Part shown: in pieces, positions 28,625 through 38,495 of the stretch
How the letters are laid out: every line of letters starts with the position of its first letter
Position numbering within the stretch: position 1 is the stretch's first letter
Assembly: GCA_041432705.1 (NCBI GenBank)
Contig: JAPWAE010000001.1
Coordinates: forward strand, 353,205-417,204
Length of the DNA: 64,000 bases
Direction: 5' to 3'
DNA from: Pauljensenia sp018375675
Lineage (GTDB): Bacteria > Actinomycetota > Actinomycetes > Actinomycetales > Actinomycetaceae
Notes under the pieces: generated by a model
The model's input: the letters and a program-made list of their open reading frames with translations, nothing else
What the model was told of the DNA's origin: nothing
The model's database searches: none
Translations under genes and position numbers: made by a program

Positions 28625-29302
28625 GTGTCTTTATCCATTTCTGTTGTCCTTTTTGACGTCGACGGAACGATTGTTGATTCAGCTCCTGCCGTCATGAGCG
28701 CATTTCGTGGCGCACTGTCAGACTACGATCTGCCGATCCCCGATGACCAGCGACTTCGCACGTATGTCGGTCCGCCGCTGTGGTACTCCTTCGGGGATCT
28801 TGGGTACGAGGGTGACCTCCTGGCCAACCTCGTGAGCGGCTACCGCGCGCGATACCAAGCCCACTTTCTCGATCCCGAGCCCTTCCCCGGGGTTATTGAT
28901 CTGCTCCATGAACTGCACGATGCGGGTCTCACTCTGGCGACCGCAACGTCGAAGCAGGCCCCGATGGCTCTGGCTCAAATGGAGCATCTTGGCCTGTCCA
29001 GCGTTTTCGATGTGATTGCCGGGGCTACCCCAGACCCGACATCGAGCAAAGCAACCGTCATTCACGAGGCCTTGACGCGCCTGGAGGCCCGCGGCGCCGA
29101 TATCTCCCACCCCGTCATCGTCGGCGACTCGATCTGGGACGTGCGCGGCGCCAAGGAAGCTGGTATTCCAGTGATCGGCGTTGGGTGGGGCTACGCAACA
29201 GAGGACGGACTTGACGACGCGGATGCCGTGTGCGACACGGTCGATGACCTGCGCACCTACCTCCTGGATGGTGTGGCGAAGCACGCGCAGAGCGCTCATT
29301 AG
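28625..29302 (+). CDS. HAD-superfamily hydrolase (phosphoglycolate phosphatase-like)
   Basis: 225 aa. HAD motif I is VVLFDVDGTIVDSAP, motif II lies in LATATSKQAP with the motif III lysine, and motif IV is VIVGDSIWDVRGAKEAGIPVIGVGWGYA. The cap domain between motifs I and II is the small helical type seen in PGPase and pyrophosphatase-like members. GTG 28625 is preferred to GTG 28589 because GGGGGAG lies five bases before it and the protein then starts just before motif I. A GATAAT element at 28575-28580 may be its -10. Substrate not determinable. Its TAG overlaps the dnaE2 TAA end-on. Confidence 0.88.
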   Translation: MSLSISVVLFDVDGTIVDSAPAVMSAFRGALSDYDLPIPDDQRLRTYVGPPLWYSFGDLGYEGDLLANLVSGYRARYQAHFLDPEPFPGVIDLLHELHDAGLTLATATSKQAPMALAQMEHLGLSSVFDVIAGATPDPTSSKATVIHEALTRLEARGADISHPVIVGDSIWDVRGAKEAGIPVIGVGWGYATEDGLDDADAVCDTVDDLRTYLLDGVAKHAQSAH

Positions 29303-32300
29303 CGAAAGTCTCGGGAACGCACGTCGATGGGCAGGTCGACGGGGGCGATCTGGAAGGCTTGCACGTTAATCGCGCCATCACCCCATTCGAGTGTCCCGCG
29401 AACGAGGAGCGCATTCGAGCCCAGGCACACGCGTCGAAACTTCTTCCACGCCCCCACCGACACCGAGACGTTAACGAAACCCGTCTCGTCTTCAAGGGAG
29501 AGGAACGTGATCCCCCCGCCCGTGTGTGGGCGCTGGCGATGAGTAACGACTCCGGCAATGTCGACGATGCGTCCGGCCAAGTGTTGACCCAGCTCGCCGG
29601 CTCGGAGGACACTAGTGGGTAGCGATCCACGGACGTAGCTGAAAGGGTGCTCCCCCGGGGTCAGCCCCGTCGTGGCGACATCCGAGCGCATGCGCTCCAC
29701 CTCCGATAACGAAGGCAGCTCGGGTACGCGTGCCCCCACCTCCGTTCCAGGAAGAAACGGCTGCCATTGACCGGCCCGAGCCTGTGGCTGTGCGAGCGCC
29801 CCCGCAGCCCATGCACCCTCACGCCGCCCGACCCCCAGGCACTCGAGGGCGCCGGCCATCGCGAGCTTTTCCATGGCAGAGGCGCTCACGTGGGCACGCC
29901 GCGCAAGGTCCGCCTGACTCGTGAACGCTCCCTGACGCCTGGCTTCAACGATGCGCTCGGCGGCCGCGCCCAGGCCTCGTACCTGAGAGAGCCCGATACG
30001 CACCGCAAGCTCGCGATCAACATCGAGGGCAACGGTGCCGCGCGAGGGCAAAGACTCCGGGCGTCCCGGGTTGTAGGACTCCCCCGCCTCATTTTCGCCC
30101 ACGCGCTGCACGCTCGCGTCGACGAGTGAATCGTTGACCGACGGCCCCACCACGCGCACCCCGTGCCTGCGGGCGTCCTGCACGAGGGTCGCGGGCGAAT
30201 AGAAGCCCATCGGCTGGGAGGCCAGGATCGCGGCATAAAAATGCTCGGGGGCGTGCACTTTCAGCCAGGAGGATGCGTACACGATGTGCGCGAACGAAAA
30301 TGAATGAGACTCCGGGAATCCGAAGTCTGCAAAGCCCTTGAGCTGTTCAAAGATGCGCTCGCGCGTGGGCGCATCAATCCCCCGTTTCTCCATGCCTGCC
30401 ATGAGGTCCCCTTTCAGGGCTTCCATGCGCTCCGGGCTGCGCTTAGCCCCCATCGCACGACGCAGCTGATCGGCACGCACCCCCGATAAACCCGCCGCGT
30501 CCGTCGCGATGCGCATGAGCTGCTCCTGAAAGAGGGGTATTCCGAGCGTCTGGCGCAGGGCGGGCTCAAGGAGTGGGTGCAGATAGGTGACCTCCTCGCG
30601 TCCCGAGCGGCGCCGCAAATAGGGGTTAACTGAGCGCCCCTGGATCGGCCCCGGTCGGATCAGAGCGACTTCCACGACAATGTCGTAGAAGCAGCGCGGT
30701 TTGAGCCTAGGAAGCGTATTCATCTGCGCACGCGACTCCACCTGAAAGACACCCACTGTATCGGCCGCGCACAGCAAGTCATAGACCCGCGGATCCTCCT
30801 CCGGCAGGGTGTGCAGGCCCAGGGACTGTCCCTCGCGACCCCGCACTACTCGAGGCGCCCAGCCACGCAGCTGATTCGAGGCCTCCCCCGTGCGCGCACC
30901 GCCCGCCTGGAGTTCGTCGAAAGCGACGCGCAACGCCGTCAGCATGCCGAGTGATAGCAGGTCGAATTTCACGAGGCCGGCATCTGCGCAGTCCTCCTTA
31001 TCCCACTGGAGGACCGTACGGCCCGGCATTGCGGCCCACCCAACCGGGCAGATGCGCGACACGGGCTGATCGGTGAGCACCATGCCGCCCGAGTGGATGC
31101 CCATGTGCCTGGGAAGACGCGCGAGCGCCCGAGCCGCATCGCCAACGAGGGTTGGCACCTCTCCCCTGCCCTGGGACCAGGCTGTCGCCGTGCCGGCCGG
31201 GTATCCGAGGGCGCGTGCGACGTCACGGATCGCTGAGCGCGGGCGGTACGTAATGACGTTCGCGACCTGAGCCGCGCGATCCCTCCCAAACGTGTCGTAG
31301 ACGTACTGGATGACCTCTTCTCGACGACACGCCTCGATATCGACGTCGATATCCGGCGGACCCGAGCGCGCATCGGATAAAAATCGCTCGAATAGCAGGT
31401 TGTGGCGCACCGCGTCCACCGCCGTGATCCCCAGGCAATAGCACACCGCCGAGTTGGCGGCGCTCCCCCGGCCCTGGCAGAGGATCCCGTTGCGGGCGCA
31501 AAAATCAACGATCTCCTTGACGATGAGGAAGTAGCCCGCAAAGCCGAGGCGCTCGATGACCCCCAGTTCACGATCAATCGTCTCCCACGCCCGGGGGTGG
31601 TGCGCTCGCGAGCCGTAGCGCACGCGCGCGCCCTCGTAGGTGCAGTGCGCGAGCCAGCTGTCCGGGGTGTGCCCGTCGGGAACCCGGGTCCGAGGTAGGC
31701 GCGGGGCGACGAGACGCAGGTCGAAAGCGCACGCGGCTGCGACCTCGCACGTGTTGTCGAGTGCCTGCGGGTGTGTCCCATGCAGTCTCGCCATCTCCGC
31801 GGGTGAACGCAGGAAGGAGCGGTGCGCGCCCAGGTGAGCCTCCGCCTGGTCCAAGGAAGATCCCAAGCGGGTCGCAGCCAGGATATCGCCGAGCGCCTGC
31901 TTCGAGGGCGAGGACATGCGCGCTCCACTCGTTGCTACCAGGCGAGTTCCGCTTGCGCGCGCTAGCTCTGCGAGCACGTCTCCGACCTCGTCCTCGTCTC
32001 CGCGGGCCGCCTGCCATTCGACGAGCACATGGTCGCGCCCAAACGCATCTGCGAGCCCGTCCAGGAAGCGGCGTGCGGGCGCCGCGCCCCCGGCTCGTAG
32101 CGCGCGCATGAGCGGCCCCCGCCTGCCTCCGGTGAGGACGACGAGGTCGCCACCAGCTTCGCTCAGATTGACGAGGTCGTGGCGGGGATGACGCTGCCCG
32201 GGTTCGGACAGTGCTCGATCGCTCATTGCTCCCACGAGATGCGCGTAGCCGCTGGGGCTGGCCGCCAAAATGGGAAGGCGCATCCCCGGATCTTCAGCTC

Positions 32301-32577
32301 CGGGAGCGAGTCCCCACCCCGGCGCAGATGAACCCGCAGCGATACCTCTCAGAGTGTCCGGTGCGAGCGTGAGCTCAGCTCCGTACACGATCGGCAGACC
32401 GGCCGCGCGGGCTGCCATGGTCGTCTGGACCGTCGAGTACATGCCGTCGACGTCGAGAATCGCGAGGGCATCGAGCCCCAGGCGTGTAGCTTCCTCCACC
32501 ATGCATGCGGGTTCATCGGTCCCGTCGAGAAACGTGAAGGCGCTGTGCGCGTGCAGTTCTGCGTAGCGTCGTTCCAT
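29299..32577 (-). CDS. dnaE2: Error-prone DNA polymerase III alpha subunit DnaE2
   Basis: DnaE2 is the translesion polymerase of the ImuA'-ImuB-DnaE2 mutasome. The 1092-aa product starts MERRYAELHAHSAFTFLDGTDEP (PHP domain). It has the polymerase core including QGRGSAANSAVCYCLGIT, FERFLSDARSGPPDIDVDIE (catalytic DIDxD) and FPESHSFSFAHIVYASSWLKVH. A C-terminal HhH/OB region ends SFSYVRG...GGITFLSLEDETGFVNV. The length is the DnaE2 rather than DnaE1 class. ATG 32577 is preferred; GTG 32583 is possible. A LexA box lies 21 bases upstream, which predicts DNA-damage induction. Confidence 0.95.
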   Translation of the reverse strand: MERRYAELHAHSAFTFLDGTDEPACMVEEATRLGLDALAILDVDGMYSTVQTTMAARAAGLPIVYGAELTLAPDTLRGIAAGSSAPGWGLAPGAEDPGMRLPILAASPSGYAHLVGAMSDRALSEPGQRHPRHDLVNLSEAGGDLVVLTGGRRGPLMRALRAGGAAPARRFLDGLADAFGRDHVLVEWQAARGDEDEVGDVLAELARASGTRLVATSGARMSSPSKQALGDILAATRLGSSLDQAEAHLGAHRSFLRSPAEMARLHGTHPQALDNTCEVAAACAFDLRLVAPRLPRTRVPDGHTPDSWLAHCTYEGARVRYGSRAHHPRAWETIDRELGVIERLGFAGYFLIVKEIVDFCARNGILCQGRGSAANSAVCYCLGITAVDAVRHNLLFERFLSDARSGPPDIDVDIEACRREEVIQYVYDTFGRDRAAQVANVITYRPRSAIRDVARALGYPAGTATAWSQGRGEVPTLVGDAARALARLPRHMGIHSGGMVLTDQPVSRICPVGWAAMPGRTVLQWDKEDCADAGLVKFDLLSLGMLTALRVAFDELQAGGARTGEASNQLRGWAPRVVRGREGQSLGLHTLPEEDPRVYDLLCAADTVGVFQVESRAQMNTLPRLKPRCFYDIVVEVALIRPGPIQGRSVNPYLRRRSGREEVTYLHPLLEPALRQTLGIPLFQEQLMRIATDAAGLSGVRADQLRRAMGAKRSPERMEALKGDLMAGMEKRGIDAPTRERIFEQLKGFADFGFPESHSFSFAHIVYASSWLKVHAPEHFYAAILASQPMGFYSPATLVQDARRHGVRVVGPSVNDSLVDASVQRVGENEAGESYNPGRPESLPSRGTVALDVDRELAVRIGLSQVRGLGAAAERIVEARRQGAFTSQADLARRAHVSASAMEKLAMAGALECLGVGRREGAWAAGALAQPQARAGQWQPFLPGTEVGARVPELPSLSEVERMRSDVATTGLTPGEHPFSYVRGSLPTSVLRAGELGQHLAGRIVDIAGVVTHRQRPHTGGGITFLSLEDETGFVNVSVSVGAWKKFRRVCLGSNALLVRGTLEWGDGAINVQAFQIAPVDLPIDVRSRDFR

Positions 32578-32595
32578 GGTCACCCGGCCATTATA

Positions 32596-32611
32596 TAGAA
32601 CATATGTTCGA
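32596..32611. promoter_or_regulatory. LexA (SOS) box for dnaE2
   Basis: TAGAACATATGTTCGA matches the actinobacterial SOS consensus TCGAAC-N4-GTTCGA at 11 of the 12 fixed positions, differing only at the second base. It lies between divergent dnaE2 and the alcohol dehydrogenase gene, 21 bases before the dnaE2 start. It therefore most likely serves dnaE2. Confidence 0.88.
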
Positions 32612-32709
32612 TAGTGGTGATGGTGGGGATGTGCGTTGGCGCGTACAGTGAGGGCGAACGGTGCCCCTCCCACGAGGACCACAAGCCCTATGCTGGGAGC
32701 ATGGAATCC

Positions 32710-33765
32710 ATGCTCGCAGCGTCGCTTCGTTCCCCCGGCGCCCTGGTACTCGACGAACGCCCCATCCCAGCACTAGGCCCACGCGACGTTCTCCTCTCCG
32801 TCGAAGCAACAACCCTATGCGGCACGGACCTGCGCATTGCGACTGGACAGAAGACGAACGGCGTCACCCCGGGTGTGATCCTCGGGCACGAAATCGCCGC
32901 ACGCGTGTGGCGCGTTGGAAGCGACCTCGCCGCAGGGGTCGACGTTCCCGCTCCAGGCACGCAGGTCGGACTCGCTCCGGAGATTGCCTGCGGACGCTGC
33001 GCCCCCTGTGCCAGCGGCCGCTCCAACGTGTGCGCGAACATGCGCCTGTTCGGAACGGGGGTGGATGGAGGCCTCGCCGACCTCGTCCTTGTTCCCGAAG
33101 AAGCGCTCGCGTGCATTACCCCCGTCGCTGGCGAGATCGCCCCGCCTCACCTCGCGCTCGCCGAGCCGCTCTCCTGCTGCCTGCGCGCAACAAGACGCCT
33201 GCCCATCGCATCCGACTCCCGCGTACTTGTTCTGGGAACCGGACCGATCGGACTCATCCACTGCGGACTCGCTGCTTCCGCCGGCGCGCGCGTCATGGCA
33301 TGCGGCCGTCAGGCGCGCCTCGACCCCGCGCGAGCGATGGGAGCCGAGGTGACTACCAGCGCCCAAGGTGAGGATCTTGTGCGCGAGGTCCTTGCGTGGA
33401 CTGACGGTGTTGGAGCAGACGTCGTCATCATCGCAGTCGGAGACCCAGGCCTCGTCCCCATTGCCGCTCAGTGCGCGCGCATCGGGGGCCACGTATCCTT
33501 CTTCGCAGGCTTCCCCGCGGGATCGACAGCTCAGATCGACCCCAACCTCGTGCACTACCGCGAGCTAACCCTCAGCGGCAGCGCCAACGCGACCCTCGAT
33601 GACTACGCGTCGGCGGTTGACGCCCTCTCGAGCGGACGCATCGACCTGTCACCGCTCATCACACACGAGTATGAGCTGTCCGACGTCAGCGATGCCCTCG
33701 ACGCCGTGCGCACTCGCGCTGGCCTGAAGGTCGCTGTGCGCCCGAGGGGCATCGCCGCTCTTTAG
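32710..33765 (+). CDS. Zinc-dependent alcohol/polyol dehydrogenase (MDR family)
   Basis: 351 aa. Catalytic zinc ligands lie in TTLCGTDLRIATG and GVILGHEIAARVW. The structural zinc site is CGRCAPCASGRSNVC. The Rossmann motif is VLVLGTGPIGLIHCGLAASAGARV. The pattern resembles sorbitol/threonine dehydrogenase-like members; substrate unknown. ATG 32710 is chosen over 32701 because GGGAG at 32695-32699 leaves only one base before the latter. Its TAG overlaps the end of the convergent SNF2 gene. It interrupts the SOS block and has no obvious link to it. Confidence 0.9.
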   Translation: MLAASLRSPGALVLDERPIPALGPRDVLLSVEATTLCGTDLRIATGQKTNGVTPGVILGHEIAARVWRVGSDLAAGVDVPAPGTQVGLAPEIACGRCAPCASGRSNVCANMRLFGTGVDGGLADLVLVPEEALACITPVAGEIAPPHLALAEPLSCCLRATRRLPIASDSRVLVLGTGPIGLIHCGLAASAGARVMACGRQARLDPARAMGAEVTTSAQGEDLVREVLAWTDGVGADVVIIAVGDPGLVPIAAQCARIGGHVSFFAGFPAGSTAQIDPNLVHYRELTLSGSANATLDDYASAVDALSSGRIDLSPLITHEYELSDVSDALDAVRTRAGLKVAVRPRGIAAL

Positions 33766-36700
33766 TCGAGGAGCCCGCGCAGGTCTGCCTCGCTCAGGCG
33801 AGCGCCCGTCCCGGTCCCATTCATCACCGAAGAAATGAGCTGGCGCTTGCGGTCCTGAAGTTCCACGACCTTCGCCTCGATCGTGTCAGTCGCAACCATT
33901 CGATAGACATTGACTTTCTTCGTCTGACCGATGCGGTGCGCACGATCGATCGCCTGCTCCTCCGCGGCAGGATTCCACCAGGGATCCATGACGTACACGT
34001 AGTCCGCCTCGGTGAGGGTCAATCCGGAACCGCCAGCCTTCAGCGAGATGAGGAATACTTGGGCATCGCCCGAGCGGAACTTTTCAATGACCTCAGCGCG
34101 ACCACGCGTCGACCCATCGAGCTGCACGACGGATATTCCGCGGCGCGTCAGCATGTGTCGGATGCGTTCCAGGAACGAGGTGAACTGGCTAAACACCAAT
34201 GCCTGATGTCCGAGTGGCACGATCTCGTCCAGGCGATCCGCCAGGTACTCGATTTTTGCCGACCCCACATGCGCATACGACTCCTCGACGAGAGCCGGAT
34301 CAAGCGCTAGCTGCCGTAGCCTCGTAATCGACGCGAGCACACTCATTCGGTTCGCATCCACGTCTCGCAGCAGGTCGAGAATCCGCGCGCGCTCGCGGGC
34401 CAGGTACTGGTCGTAGATATGGCGGTGTTCCTTGCCTAAATCGACGCGCACAATGTCGACGATCTTATCGGGCAGATCCGGAGCGACTTCCTCCTTCGTG
34501 CGCCGCAGTACGAAGGGCGCAACATAAGCCGTCAGGCGCCCGAGCATCGCCGGATCCGCGCCATTTTCGATAGGCCTGCGCACCTCCTGCTGGAATATCT
34601 CCCACGGGGGCAGGAGGCCGGGGCACGTCAAGGAAAGCAACGACCACAGGTCTCCCAGCGAGTTTTCGATGGGGGTACCCGACACCGCCAACTTCCAGGG
34701 CGACTCAAGATCGCGAAGCGCTCGGTAGGTTGCGGTGCGAGGGTTTTTCACCGCTTGCGCTTCATCGATAACAACTCCGCCGAGGTGCACCTGGTTCCAC
34801 TGCTCCGCCTCCAGGCGGGCAAGCGTGTAGGAGGTGACGACGATATCCGCATCGGCAACCTCCTCACCGATCGTTGTCCCACGGCGTGTGGCCGTTTCCG
34901 TCACCGCACGCACGCGTAGGTGCGGTGTGAAGGTGTGCGCCTGGTCTATCCACACGCCGACGACGGAGGTCGGCGCCACGACGAGAACGGGCGAGGGATC
35001 GCCAGCAGGTGCATGCGCTCGCAGCGCTGCCACGGCCGACAGGATCTGAACGGTTTTACCCAGGCCCATGTCATCAGCCAGAATTCCACCGATACCGCCG
35101 GACAGGCGAGCCGTCAACCACGCGTGCCCGCGCCGCTGATACGGGCGCAGGATCGAACTCAGCGACGGCACCGGAGGCACACCTCTATCCGCGGAGCCGT
35201 CGCGCAGCGGAGCAATCCGAGTCCTCCACGCGTCGCTGATGCTCACGTGGTCGGATGCGCTCGCGAATAGATCGACGACGCCGACCTGCATCGGCGTGAG
35301 CCTGAGCCCCTCGCCGTCCCACCCCGCCAGGGTGCGCGCCTCTTCGAGCAACGTCGCCAAGGATCGAATACGTTCGCCGTCGAGGCGTACCCACGTTCCC
35401 TCGACCTCGACGTAATCCTGCCCGCCTGCAATCGCTTCGAGCGCTTCGCGAACGCTGATCGTGACGCGTCCTAGGCGCAGGCGCACGTTGAGGTCAAACC
35501 AGTCACGCTGGGCTGGATCAACGCTCACATCGACATCGAAGCCGTCTTCTTGCACGTCGATGGCACGCACGTCCTCCGCAACGTCCCACACGAGGCCATC
35601 GATGCCCTCGGAATCCACAACCGTCTCCAAAAACGCGGGAACACGCCACGGAGACAGCCTCCCCGTCGTCGGAGGGGCGGTCCACAGGGCGGAGTCCAAC
35701 CCACGTCCCCACAACTCGACGCGACCCACGATCTCGGCCACGGCCTCGTCCTCCGCGCAGTGGGCCACGGGAGTGCGCGAGCGTGACTCACCCTGACAAT
35801 ACTCGGCCCACCAGCGCACAACGACAGATTCCCCGTCGCGTCGCACCGTGCCCACGAGCGACACGTCCGGGCGAGCCTGAGCGTCAAAACTGCCATCGGA
35901 GGAAGCCATCGAAAAACGCCTGAGGAGGGCGGGCAGCCACGTGCCGCGAAACTGCGCGACATCTGCGGCAGGAACGTGCAGGCCTCGATCGAGTGGAAAG
36001 CCGTCGAGCGCTCCCACCCCCTCAATGCGCGCGATTTCGCGCCCTCCATCCAGCAACAGCACACTCGCGTCGCGGTCGATGCGCGGCCTCGTGATCACCT
36101 CGTCTCCGTTACGCGCGACGACTCTGACGTCAAGGCCGTCGGAACCTGAGCGCACATCGATGTCCGCGTCCCAGGTCGTGTGCGAGAGCACCACCAACTC
36201 ACCGGCGTCGGGCGAGGCGTAGAGTTCAACCCCGGCCCGCACCAGGCGTGCCAACCACGCGTAGGCATGCTCGCCCAGCGAACTGAGCGTCACCTCCGTG
36301 CGCGAGTGCCACGAACGCGATTCACGCGACAGTCGGTACCCCTCGCGCATGAGAGAGACATGCGTGGGATCTAAACCATCCGTCACTGACGCCCACTGCG
36401 TCGCCGTCAGATCGAGCCACGAAGCCCTCTTCGTCGTCCACCCAGATGAGGAGCTTCGGCGCAACGGGATGAGAGATGGCTCGACCCCGGGATCATGCGC
36501 ATCAACGACGAGGGCCAACGGCTCGCCCACGCGGTCGCGGTCGGAGCCCAGCATCTGCTCGAGGACACGGCTCCACTCAGGCACCGAGCGCTGCTTGTCG
36601 CGGGCATCCTCGCGTCCGACGATGAGCGTCGCGACCGTATGGGGACAGTCACTGCGCAGCGGGCATGCACACGCGAGGGAGGGACGCACAGCGCCCTGTG

Positions 36701-36893
36701 CGACGCGCACACGATAGGTCAGCCCAGCTTCCTTCACGCGTGCTTCGGCCTGCTCCCCATCCTCGCTCCAGGAGAATTCACGCACCGCGCCACTGCGCGC
36801 TAAACGCAAGCCGTTCGCCCAAGCCGCCGGGCCAACGAGGGCCATCATGTCATCATCCGACAGGGAGGCCAGCGTGTGCGACAGAGATACCAT
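33762..36893 (-). CDS. SWIM zinc-finger SNF2-family ATP-dependent helicase
   Basis: 1043 aa. N-terminal SWIM finger CACPLRSDCPHTVATL (CxC...CxH) at about 75-90, a long middle domain, then the SNF2 motor. The motor has Walker A ADDMGLGKTVQIL, Walker B VIDEAQAVKNPRTA, and VSGTPIENSLGDLWSLLS. The second RecA lobe has GGSGLTLTEADYVYVMDPWWNPAAEEQAIDRAHRIGQTKKVNVYRMVA. Such proteins translocate on DNA and remodel protein-DNA complexes. The start lies 39 bases after the imuB stop on the same strand with no terminator between, so it should be read through from the SOS-controlled imuA'-imuB promoter. Confidence 0.92.
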   Translation of the reverse strand: MVSLSHTLASLSDDDMMALVGPAAWANGLRLARSGAVREFSWSEDGEQAEARVKEAGLTYRVRVAQGAVRPSLACACPLRSDCPHTVATLIVGREDARDKQRSVPEWSRVLEQMLGSDRDRVGEPLALVVDAHDPGVEPSLIPLRRSSSSGWTTKRASWLDLTATQWASVTDGLDPTHVSLMREGYRLSRESRSWHSRTEVTLSSLGEHAYAWLARLVRAGVELYASPDAGELVVLSHTTWDADIDVRSGSDGLDVRVVARNGDEVITRPRIDRDASVLLLDGGREIARIEGVGALDGFPLDRGLHVPAADVAQFRGTWLPALLRRFSMASSDGSFDAQARPDVSLVGTVRRDGESVVVRWWAEYCQGESRSRTPVAHCAEDEAVAEIVGRVELWGRGLDSALWTAPPTTGRLSPWRVPAFLETVVDSEGIDGLVWDVAEDVRAIDVQEDGFDVDVSVDPAQRDWFDLNVRLRLGRVTISVREALEAIAGGQDYVEVEGTWVRLDGERIRSLATLLEEARTLAGWDGEGLRLTPMQVGVVDLFASASDHVSISDAWRTRIAPLRDGSADRGVPPVPSLSSILRPYQRRGHAWLTARLSGGIGGILADDMGLGKTVQILSAVAALRAHAPAGDPSPVLVVAPTSVVGVWIDQAHTFTPHLRVRAVTETATRRGTTIGEEVADADIVVTSYTLARLEAEQWNQVHLGGVVIDEAQAVKNPRTATYRALRDLESPWKLAVSGTPIENSLGDLWSLLSLTCPGLLPPWEIFQQEVRRPIENGADPAMLGRLTAYVAPFVLRRTKEEVAPDLPDKIVDIVRVDLGKEHRHIYDQYLARERARILDLLRDVDANRMSVLASITRLRQLALDPALVEESYAHVGSAKIEYLADRLDEIVPLGHQALVFSQFTSFLERIRHMLTRRGISVVQLDGSTRGRAEVIEKFRSGDAQVFLISLKAGGSGLTLTEADYVYVMDPWWNPAAEEQAIDRAHRIGQTKKVNVYRMVATDTIEAKVVELQDRKRQLISSVMNGTGTGARLSEADLRGLLD

Positions 36894-36932
36894 CCTTTCA
36901 GTCTACGGCACCCACCCATCCCCAGCACCGGC

Positions 36933-38495
36933 TCACTGAGCCAGTCCCTCGATCGCCCACTCCCCTTCCTTCCAGACAAGGAGAACGTCCCGTCCGTCCT
37001 CAAGCAGAGCCCTCATATAGGCGCGAGGTCTCTCCTGCGCCCACCACCGACCTCCCACCGGCCAAGGCCCTTCCACGCGCGTGATAGCCGCGCGACGCCC
37101 CCTCCCCGACACGGATTGCGAGACATCACGCTCGCTCACGAGGTAGGCGGGTGTGGCACTCAAGGCCCCTCGGTGGTCCACGCGCACATCATCAAAGGCC
37201 CCAGATGCGCCAACGATCCTCACACGCACAGGCTCGTCAAAAAGCGTCGCCGGAGGCTGAGCGATGCGTCCCTCCCACGCTCCCTCATGTGTGCGAAGGA
37301 GAGGAGCGCTCCCCCATCTGGTCATCACAACACGGCTGCGCGGATCGTATCCCCCCTGCACCCGCGGAATCAGGAGAGAATCCGGCCCCGCCATCCCCTG
37401 GATGCGCACGACGCTGCGCGAGACATCGCGCTCGCGGTCTGACCGCCCCCACAGTGCTAACGCACTGCGCCCCACCCGCGGATCACATGCGGTCACGCGT
37501 ATACAGGTCACCGCGCCACTGGGCCCTTCGATACCCGAAGTCCACCCCGCGAGCGTCCACCGGACGCGCAGCGCAACGTCGTCGGATACGCACACGTCAC
37601 ATCCACTCCACGTGCGAGTACGCTGACCGCCCCCGGCATCCTCCACATCGATGCGCAGGGTCTGCGAGACGAGCCCGCCCCGCCCCAGCCTCTGAGAGAG
37701 CTCTCGTGCAATGCGCCCAATGGGCACCATCATCGTATCGATGGATTCTCCACCTACATCAATGGTGCACTCCATCGTGATGTCTGGTTGAATGCGCCCG
37801 GCCAGCGTGATGGCGCTGTCGCCTCCAGAGGCGAGATTCCAGAGTTGTTCACCGACGTCGCCGAAGCGCTCGCACACACGGCCTCGCCCCAATGCCAGAA
37901 AATCCGCGCACGTGTGGACGCCCAGGCCTGTCAATAGCTCGATGGCGTCAGCCGCTCTATCAGCCATCGCGACAGGAACGGCCCACAGGGCACGATGTAA
38001 CGGGATGCGTCCCAGGAATAATTGGTTTTCTCCGGCAGGAACAATACGTCCCTCGCGCGCCGCCTCCAGGGATGCGACCGGGCCATCGGCGATGCCAACA
38101 AAACATTCAACGCCGACGGCCTCCTCGATCGCCGACACCAGAGCCGAGGCCGCGGCCTCCTCATTCCCATGCCAACGGGCGGGACCATGCGCCCGACACC
38201 TGGCTACCCCGGGGCGCACGCACTCCACCCCGGCCGCTACTGAATCGAAAGCATCGACAACGGCACTAAACGCTCGTGCCTCGCGATCAGGGTCGCGAGG
38301 CAAACAGATGAGATCGGGACACACATACGTCGCCTCTCGTATGCTCATGCCGCTCCTGACTCCGGCGCTCCGAGCAGCGCCGCTGGCAACCTCGATGCGT
38401 TCACTATGTACGACGGCCCCAGCGCCACCCGGCGGCAGATCGACCACGAGGCAGTGGACGGGCCAATCGGGTACCCACACCACCATGTCACGCAC
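36933..38495 (-). CDS. imuB: ImuB, Y-family polymerase-like mutasome subunit
   Basis: 520 aa. It starts MRDMVVWVPDWPVHCLVVDLPPG, the ImuB form of the Y-family palm: canonical HxDxDxFFA becomes VVWVPDWPVHC, and the SIDE catalytic acidic motif is not recognisable. It is therefore a non-catalytic adaptor, as known for ImuB, which links DnaE2 to the clamp and ImuA'. HhH-like TGLGVHTCADFLALGRGRVCERFG (about 190-213) and a C-terminal domain follow. Y-family little-finger-like GRGGLVSQTLRIDVED is visible. The GTG start is immediately after the imuA' stop. Confidence 0.92.
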   Translation of the reverse strand: MRDMVVWVPDWPVHCLVVDLPPGGAGAVVHSERIEVASGAARSAGVRSGMSIREATYVCPDLICLPRDPDREARAFSAVVDAFDSVAAGVECVRPGVARCRAHGPARWHGNEEAAASALVSAIEEAVGVECFVGIADGPVASLEAAREGRIVPAGENQLFLGRIPLHRALWAVPVAMADRAADAIELLTGLGVHTCADFLALGRGRVCERFGDVGEQLWNLASGGDSAITLAGRIQPDITMECTIDVGGESIDTMMVPIGRIARELSQRLGRGGLVSQTLRIDVEDAGGGQRTRTWSGCDVCVSDDVALRVRWTLAGWTSGIEGPSGAVTCIRVTACDPRVGRSALALWGRSDRERDVSRSVVRIQGMAGPDSLLIPRVQGGYDPRSRVVMTRWGSAPLLRTHEGAWEGRIAQPPATLFDEPVRVRIVGASGAFDDVRVDHRGALSATPAYLVSERDVSQSVSGRGRRAAITRVEGPWPVGGRWWAQERPRAYMRALLEDGRDVLLVWKEGEWAIEGLAQ

